NCBI RefSeq assembly: GCF_000377565.1
Contig: NZ_KB898354.1
Location: forward strand, 248,001 to 312,000
DNA length: 64,000 bases
Origin: Rhizobium sp. 2MFCol3.1
Lineage (GTDB): Bacteria > Pseudomonadota > Alphaproteobacteria > Rhizobiales > Rhizobiaceae
Reading direction: 5' to 3'
The notes under the pieces are model-generated. The model saw only the letters and a program-made list of their open reading frames with translations. It was not told the origin of the DNA and did no database searches. Position numbers and translations under genes: made by a program. Positions 59,630 through 64,000 of the stretch are shown piece after piece (the first letter of the stretch is position 1; each line of letters starts with the position of its first letter).

Positions 59630-60892
59630 ATGATGAGCCATTCGCATCAGGGGTCCTATCGGTGGGTGATCGTGGCGGCGGGCGCGCTGATGACCTGCGT
59701 GGCGCTGGGGGCGATGTTTTCGCTTGCGATCTTCCAGGAGCCGATCGCGCTCGATACCGGCTGGTCGCATATCGGCATCGCCAGCGCGATGACGCTCAAT
59801 TTCATCGTCATGGGCATCGGCGGCTTCGTCTGGGGCGCTGCGAGCGACCGGTTCGGGCCGCGCGCCGTGGTGCTTGTGGGCGCAGCATTGCTCGGGCTGG
59901 CGCTGGTGCTTTCCAGCCGGGCGGTGACGCTCCTGCAATTCCAGCTGACCTATGGCATCCTCGTCGGCATCGCCGCCAGCACCTTCTTCGCACCGATGAT
60001 CGCGGCGACCACCGCATGGTTCGACGAGCATCGCGGCCTTGCCGTCTCGCTGGTCTCGGCCGGCATGGGCGTGGCGCCGATGACTATCTCGCCCTTCGCC
60101 CGCTTCCTGATCTCGGCCTATGACTGGCGCACCGCGATGCTGATCATCGGCATCGGCGCCTGGGTGCTGCTCCTGCCGGCCGCACTCTTGGTGCGCCGCG
60201 CGCCCGAGAGTGCCGACGATGATGTTGGCGCAGCATCGCCGAGTGGCGCGATGGCCACGGGCTCAACGCCGGCGGGGCGGGGGAATGCGCGGCTCGCCGA
60301 CGTGTTCCGCTCGCCACAGTTCATCGTGCTCGGGCTGACCTTCTTCGCCTGCTGTGCGGCGCATTCCGGGCCGATCTTCCATATGGTGAGCTACGCGACG
60401 ATCTGCGGCGTGGCGCCGATGGCGGCCGTCAGCATCTACAGCGTCGAGGGGCTGGCGGGGCTGGGCGGCCGGTTGATCTACGGTTCGCTTGCCGATCGCG
60501 TCGGCGTCAAGCCCGTGATCGTCGGCGGGCTGCTCATCCAGGCGATTGCGCTGATGGGCTATCTCTTCGTCAGCCGGCTTGGCGAATTCTACGCGCTGGC
60601 GATGATCTTCGGCAGCGCCTATGGCGGCGTCATGCCGCTCTACGCGGTGCTGGCGCGCGAATATTTCGGGCAAAAGATCATCGGCACCGTCTTCGGCGCC
60701 GCCACCATGCTTTCCAGCCTCGGCATGGCCTTCGGCCCGCTGATCGGCGGCTGGATCTTCGATCACTTCGCCAATTACTCGTGGCTGTTCATCGGCTCGG
60801 CGTTGGTGGGGCTGGGCGCGGCCGCGATCGCGCTGGCGTTTCCGCCGCTGCCGGGTGAGCGGGGGCGTCAGGCGGTGGGGGCTGCGGAGTAG
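59630..60892 (+). CDS. MFS transporter (oxalate/formate antiporter-like)
   Basis: 420 residues, twelve transmembrane segments, with the central loop (about 190-225) rich in Ala, Ser and Gly. SSHIGIASAMTLNFIVMGIGGFVWGAASDRFGPR gives the typical MFS loop 2-3 motif. Overall pattern suggests the OFA/monocarboxylate-like branch. AGGGAGG is six bases before ATG 59630. Substrate unknown. It is convergent with the glycosyltransferase gene three bases away. Confidence 0.86.
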   Translation: MMSHSHQGSYRWVIVAAGALMTCVALGAMFSLAIFQEPIALDTGWSHIGIASAMTLNFIVMGIGGFVWGAASDRFGPRAVVLVGAALLGLALVLSSRAVTLLQFQLTYGILVGIAASTFFAPMIAATTAWFDEHRGLAVSLVSAGMGVAPMTISPFARFLISAYDWRTAMLIIGIGAWVLLLPAALLVRRAPESADDDVGAASPSGAMATGSTPAGRGNARLADVFRSPQFIVLGLTFFACCAAHSGPIFHMVSYATICGVAPMAAVSIYSVEGLAGLGGRLIYGSLADRVGVKPVIVGGLLIQAIALMGYLFVSRLGEFYALAMIFGSAYGGVMPLYAVLAREYFGQKIIGTVFGAATMLSSLGMAFGPLIGGWIFDHFANYSWLFIGSALVGLGAAAIALAFPPLPGERGRQAVGAAE

Positions 60893-60895
60893 GGT

Positions 60896-62068
60896 TTACA
60901 CCATCGTCGCCGCATCCCCATCGCCGAGGCGCTTGTTGCGTGGTAGGGACTTGGCGGCGTATTGCCAGGCCTTCTTCCATTTCGGGGTGATCACCCCGTT
61001 GGCGGCGCGGATGTTGGTGATGAACTGCAGCGTTGCCGCTTCCCAGGAATATTGGACGGCGAGCTCGCGGGCCTTTTGCCGCGAGGCGGAGAGCGCCGCG
61101 AGGCAGGCGATACGCAGATCGTCGTCGAGCGCGCCGACCTCGCTATCCTCGCCGATGATATCGAGCGGGCCGGTGACCGGGTAGGCGGCGACGGGGACGC
61201 CCGAGGCCAGCGCCTCGAGGATGGTGTTGCCGAAGGTGTCGGTCAGCGACGGGAAGACGAAGACGTCGGCCTGGGCGTAGATCGCGGCCAGTTCCGGGCC
61301 GACCTTCAGGCCGGTGAAATGCACATCCGGATGGCGCTTCTCGAGCTCGGCGCGGGCGGGGCCATCGCCGACGACCACCTTGGAGCCGGGAAGATCAAGA
61401 TCGAGAAAGGCCGGCAGATTCTTTTCCAGCGCCACGCGGCCGACCGTCATGAAGATCGGGCGGGAAAGGCCGAAGGGCTTTTCCTCGAGTTCGGCCGGGT
61501 GGAACTGTTTGGCGTCGATGCCGCGGCTCCAGGGCATCAGGTTGCGGATGCCCTTTTCGGAAAGCTCGCGTGCCAGCGAGGGCGTCGCCACCATGCAGCC
61601 GGCGCCGGAATTGTGGAACCACTTGACGAAGGCGTAGAGCCAGCTCTTCGGAATGGGGAGCCGGGCGGCGACATACTCCGGGAAGCGGGTGTGATAGCTG
61701 GTGGAGAACGGCATGCGGTTCTTCAGGCACCAGCGCCGCGCCGTCAGTCCCAGCGGGCCTTCGGTGGCGATATGGACGTAGGACGGCTTGTGCTTGGCGA
61801 TCTCCCGCGCAACGCTGCGGTAGCGGGCGATCGACAGGCGGATTTCGGGATAGGTGGGGCAGGGGATGTTGCGAAACCCCTGCGGCGTCACCATCGCCAC
61901 CTCGACGCCGATCTTGGCGAGCTCGCGATTGGTGTTTTCGATCGAGCGGACGACGCCGTTGACCTGCGGATGCCAGGCATCCGTGACGATGACCAGCCGC
62001 TCCGGCTTGCCCATCGGCAAGGCGGCGACGTTTTCGCCATCGCTGGCATTTTGCAGGCGTTGCAACAT
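60896..62068 (-). CDS. GT4-family glycosyltransferase, candidate glycolipid synthase
   Basis: 390 residues of the GT-B fold. N-terminal RLVIVTDAWHPQVNGVVRSIENTNRELAKIG and C-terminal motif VFPSLTDTFGNTILEALASGVPVAAYPVTGP (the E-x7-E donor site) are typical of GT4. It resembles transferases acting on diacylglycerol or mannosyl lipids. From memory of gene order, Agrobacterium carries the phosphate-starvation glycolipid synthase Agt about the same distance from chvE, so orthology is possible. A Pho-box-like sequence at 62156 supports this. Confidence 0.85.
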   Translation of the reverse strand: MLQRLQNASDGENVAALPMGKPERLVIVTDAWHPQVNGVVRSIENTNRELAKIGVEVAMVTPQGFRNIPCPTYPEIRLSIARYRSVAREIAKHKPSYVHIATEGPLGLTARRWCLKNRMPFSTSYHTRFPEYVAARLPIPKSWLYAFVKWFHNSGAGCMVATPSLARELSEKGIRNLMPWSRGIDAKQFHPAELEEKPFGLSRPIFMTVGRVALEKNLPAFLDLDLPGSKVVVGDGPARAELEKRHPDVHFTGLKVGPELAAIYAQADVFVFPSLTDTFGNTILEALASGVPVAAYPVTGPLDIIGEDSEVGALDDDLRIACLAALSASRQKARELAVQYSWEAATLQFITNIRAANGVITPKWKKAWQYAAKSLPRNKRLGDGDAATMV

Positions 62069-62155
62069 GATCCGACTTCCATCCGCGCCATCGGCGCACC
62101 GCTCCGGGCGGGCGCCGGATAATCGATTCCCGCGCTCATATTCTCGCTGCTGTCG

Positions 62156-62173
62156 ATGATGGAAATATTACAG
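62156..62173 (-). promoter_or_regulatory. Pho-box-like sequence upstream of the GT4 gene
   Basis: On the minus strand CTGTAAT-ATTT-CCATCAT matches the PhoB consensus CTGTCAT-N4-CTGTCAT at 6 of 7 and 5 of 7 positions. It is 87 bases before the glycosyltransferase start and correctly oriented. PhoB control would fit a glycolipid synthase that replaces phospholipids when phosphate is scarce. Confidence 0.45.
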
Positions 62174-62206
62174 GGTGGGTGAGGCGGCGGGTTACGTCCA
62201 ATTGGG

Positions 62207-62226
62207 TAATCCTTGATTGTGGATTA
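62207..62226. promoter_or_regulatory. Small inverted repeat before the lipoprotein gene
   Basis: TAATCC (62207-62212) and GGATTA (62221-62226), eight bases apart, within an A/T-rich stretch 58 bases before the lipoprotein start. Possible operator of that unit; weak evidence. Confidence 0.25.
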
Positions 62227-62283
62227 GTATTGATTGCAATTTTTAGGATTGTTACTCCTTTGCAAGTTTGAGGGGAACAATTC

Positions 62284-63162
62284 ATGTTTACACCATTGCG
62301 GGTGCTGGCATTGCTGGCAGCGTTGATGCTTGCCGCGTGCGCGAGTGTCGATGCCAAGAAGATTGCGAAATTTGGAGAAGCAACCACCGAGGTTGCCCAG
62401 ATCGTTGCGCATGTTCCCGAGGTGGCTGACAAGGTAGCCGCGCAAGATGCATTTGAAGATCAGGCCACGACGTTCGAAAGCCGTTCTGGGGATCCAAGTT
62501 TTCCGCCCGCGGTTCCAGATCGGGATGAGAAACTGCGAAAAATCTGGGCGGTGCGCATTGGTACTCTGAATGCGATCTCCAACTACGGCGCTGCGCTGGC
62601 TGCGGCTGCAAGTGGTGAAGATGCCACGAAACTGGATAGTGCTGTCGGGAATTTGAAAACGGCGGTGAATACCGTGCCGACAGTCGCCAAGAATGAGAGA
62701 TTTCAAGGCGCTGCATCCCTCGTTCAGAGCACCAGCAAACGTTTGTTTACTCACGTCTCGGATGCGCGTCTGCGAGAGGCCATCACCGAAGCCCATCCTC
62801 TGATCGTTAAGAGTGCTGCGCTGTTGACTACCGACTTAGAAAACGTTGGGTCGATCATCGAGGGCAACTACAAGAGTTGGCTACGGGCGAAGAAGCTCAT
62901 ACTCCGCGACGCTCGAGAGGACGGAACCAGTGCTGACCTATACAGCATGTATCAACAGTTCTCGAAAGACTTCGATGAGATGCAAGTGACCATCGCTTTC
63001 TTTCGTCCTCAGCATGCTCCGCGTTACAAAGAGCTGCTGTCGAAAATGGTCGATGCTCATGCGGCGTTGAAAACACCCGATGCTGATGCCGTTAAGATCG
63101 ACGATTTTGTCTCGGCTGTCAAAGAGATGGCCGATGCTTTCAAACAACTGAACAACAAATAG
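62284..63162 (+). CDS. Helical lipoprotein of unknown function
   Basis: 292 residues. A type II signal peptide (MFTPLRVLALLAALMLAAC) has lipobox LAAC with the lipidated Cys at 19. The mature protein is almost all helical: AEVAQI/AHVPEVADKVAA-type repeats, then SAVGNLKTAVNTVPTVAKNERFQGAASLVQSTSK and a C-terminal helix DDFVSAVKEMADAFKQLNNK. GAGGGGAAC is a strong ribosome site. GC content is visibly lower than in flanking genes, suggesting horizontal transfer. The next gene is 10 bases on. No family recognised. Confidence 0.75.
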   Translation: MFTPLRVLALLAALMLAACASVDAKKIAKFGEATTEVAQIVAHVPEVADKVAAQDAFEDQATTFESRSGDPSFPPAVPDRDEKLRKIWAVRIGTLNAISNYGAALAAAASGEDATKLDSAVGNLKTAVNTVPTVAKNERFQGAASLVQSTSKRLFTHVSDARLREAITEAHPLIVKSAALLTTDLENVGSIIEGNYKSWLRAKKLILRDAREDGTSADLYSMYQQFSKDFDEMQVTIAFFRPQHAPRYKELLSKMVDAHAALKTPDADAVKIDDFVSAVKEMADAFKQLNNK

Positions 63163-63172
63163 GGGAATGACC

Positions 63173-63463
63173 ATGGCGATCACTCCGTTGGATGAGTGCA
63201 TTGATGCTCTTTTTGATCGCATTGATATGACGGCAAATAAAGTCGAACGTGCTGAGCTCATCAAGATCAAGAACAAGCTTATTGCCTTGAGAAAGAAACA
63301 GTTGCTGACCGAGCTCGATCAAAACTCGGATCAATATCTAGAGATTACCGGTCATCTCGAAGCCATAACCGCCGACATGAAGGCGACCATTGACGCGATC
63401 GATGCAGCAAGCCAGGCGGCGGCTCTGCTTGTTCGGATATCGGCGTTGCTGGCGGGCGTCTAA
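63173..63463 (+). CDS. Small coiled-coil protein paired with the lipoprotein
   Basis: 96 residues from ATG 63173 (MAITPLDECIDALFDRIDMTANKVERAELIKIKNKLIALRKKQLL), eight bases after AGGGGA; an ATG two codons earlier is possible. It appears to be one long helix or two, with heptad-like leucines and isoleucines, and ends in a small hydrophobic stretch (AAALLVRISALLAGV). No signal peptide, so cytoplasmic or membrane-associated. It shares the low GC of the lipoprotein gene. Function unknown; the two probably act together. Confidence 0.65.
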   Translation: MAITPLDECIDALFDRIDMTANKVERAELIKIKNKLIALRKKQLLTELDQNSDQYLEITGHLEAITADMKATIDAIDAASQAAALLVRISALLAGV

Positions 63464-63469
63464 CCCCAC

Positions 63470-64000
63470 TCAAACCCCAAGCTTATCCTTCGCCACCAGC
63501 GCCCCATGCTCGCTCACGACCCGCGCTGCGACCTTGGCGGCGAAGCGGGCGGCTTCAGGCGCGTCGTGGGTTTCCAGGTAATGGGCGATGAAGGCGCCGT
63601 TGAAGCTGTCGCCGGCGCTTGTGGTGTCGACGACCTGCTCGACCCGCTCGGAGGGAACAAAGGTCTCGTCGCCGTCGAAATCGAGCGTTATGCCGTCGGC
63701 GCCGTTCTTGACGACGACGTCGCGGACGCCGAGTGCGCGGTAGCGGTGGATGGTCGCCTCGATCGAGACGTCGCCGAAGTGCAGGGCCTCGTCCTCGAAG
63801 CTTGGTAGCACCATCGATGCTGCGCGCGCGCCTTCGCTGATGGTCGCATGCATCTCGTCATAGCCCGACCACAGGCGCGGGCGGATGTTGGGGTCGAAGG
63901 CGACGAGCTTGCCGGATGCCTTGGCGCGGCGTGCTTCGGCAAGCAACGTGTCGGCGTCGTCGCGCGAGAGTATCGCCAGCGTGATGCCGGAGAAATAGAC
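63470..64000 (-). CDS. kdgK: 2-keto-3-deoxygluconate kinase, C-terminal part only (gene runs off the window)
   Basis: 177 residues, from VYFSGITLAILSR to the stop. The PfkB signature DTTSAGDSFNGAFIAHY carries the catalytic Asp. AFDPNIRPRLW and MVLPSFEDEALHFGD are typical of KdgK. It phosphorylates 2-keto-3-deoxygluconate in hexuronate or Entner-Doudoroff-type metabolism. The N-terminal sugar-binding part lies beyond base 64000. It is convergent with the low-GC unit seven bases away. Confidence 0.88.
   Translation of the reverse strand, partial: VYFSGITLAILSRDDADTLLAEARRAKASGKLVAFDPNIRPRLWSGYDEMHATISEGARAASMVLPSFEDEALHFGDVSIEATIHRYRALGVRDVVVKNGADGITLDFDGDETFVPSERVEQVVDTTSAGDSFNGAFIAHYLETHDAPEAARFAAKVAARVVSEHGALVAKDKLGV

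Overview
The window is a high-GC alphaproteobacterial chromosome segment, most likely Rhizobium or a close relative (Rhizobium/Agrobacterium clade). The evidence is the chvE-gguA-gguB-gguC sugar-transport locus, bacA, a bdhA/xdhA/xdhB locus like that known from Sinorhizobium, rhizobial RIME-type palindromic repeats and a candidate CtrA box. No tRNA, rRNA, CRISPR array, prophage or insertion sequence was recognised.

Layout. 1-7.4 kb: a sugar ABC transporter (end of chvE, gguA, gguB) in one direction with gguC, an aldehyde dehydrogenase and an L-arabinonate dehydratase. Together these fit non-phosphorylative L-arabinose breakdown to 2-oxoglutarate. 7.5-8.7 kb: three small genes. 8.7-11.9 kb (minus): a transglutaminase / alpha-E / circularly permuted ATP-grasp operon, a widespread but functionally obscure predicted peptide-ligation system. 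12-19 kb: a DMT exporter, an RhlE-like DEAD-box helicase, a Tyr-rich secreted protein and a 1078-residue hybrid histidine kinase preceded by a CtrA-like box. 19-21 kb: the two halves of MnmC as separate divergent genes whose start regions overlap.

21-42 kb is dominated by purine and ureide catabolism in two arms. The first (plus) has a DUF1045 protein, puuE, uraD, allA, uraH and a phosphoesterase, with a HepT-MntA toxin-antitoxin pair inserted between uraD and allA. The second (minus) has guaD, a secreted protein, puuD, then xdhC, a DUF559 nuclease-like gene, xdhB, xdhA and bdhA. Together they could take guanine through xanthine, urate, hydroxyisourate, OHCU and allantoin to allantoate, and handle ureidoglycolate. 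The allantoate-processing step is not in the window. Between the arms lie an orphan YefM-like antitoxin, hicAB, lldD, a quinone oxidoreductase with a LysR regulator, and small secreted proteins. A translationally coupled pair of tiny genes sits at 34.4-34.9 kb, inside the second arm between puuD and a second LysR gene.

43-54 kb: glpK, a vapBC-like module, a YCII/ECF42-type sigma factor unit with SRPBCC and DoxX genes, a flavin monooxygenase, map, a PadR regulator with its operator, an MFS transporter and bacA. 54.3-55.1 kb is non-coding and holds a G-rich tract and a RIME-like repeat. 55-64 kb: a secreted polysaccharide deacetylase, an NnrU-like membrane protein, a YfgM-like TPR protein, der, an MFS transporter, a GT4 glycosyltransferase with a Pho-box-like upstream sequence, a lower-GC two-gene lipoprotein unit, and the C-terminal part of kdgK.

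All family calls come from reading motifs and remembered family features; no database search was run.
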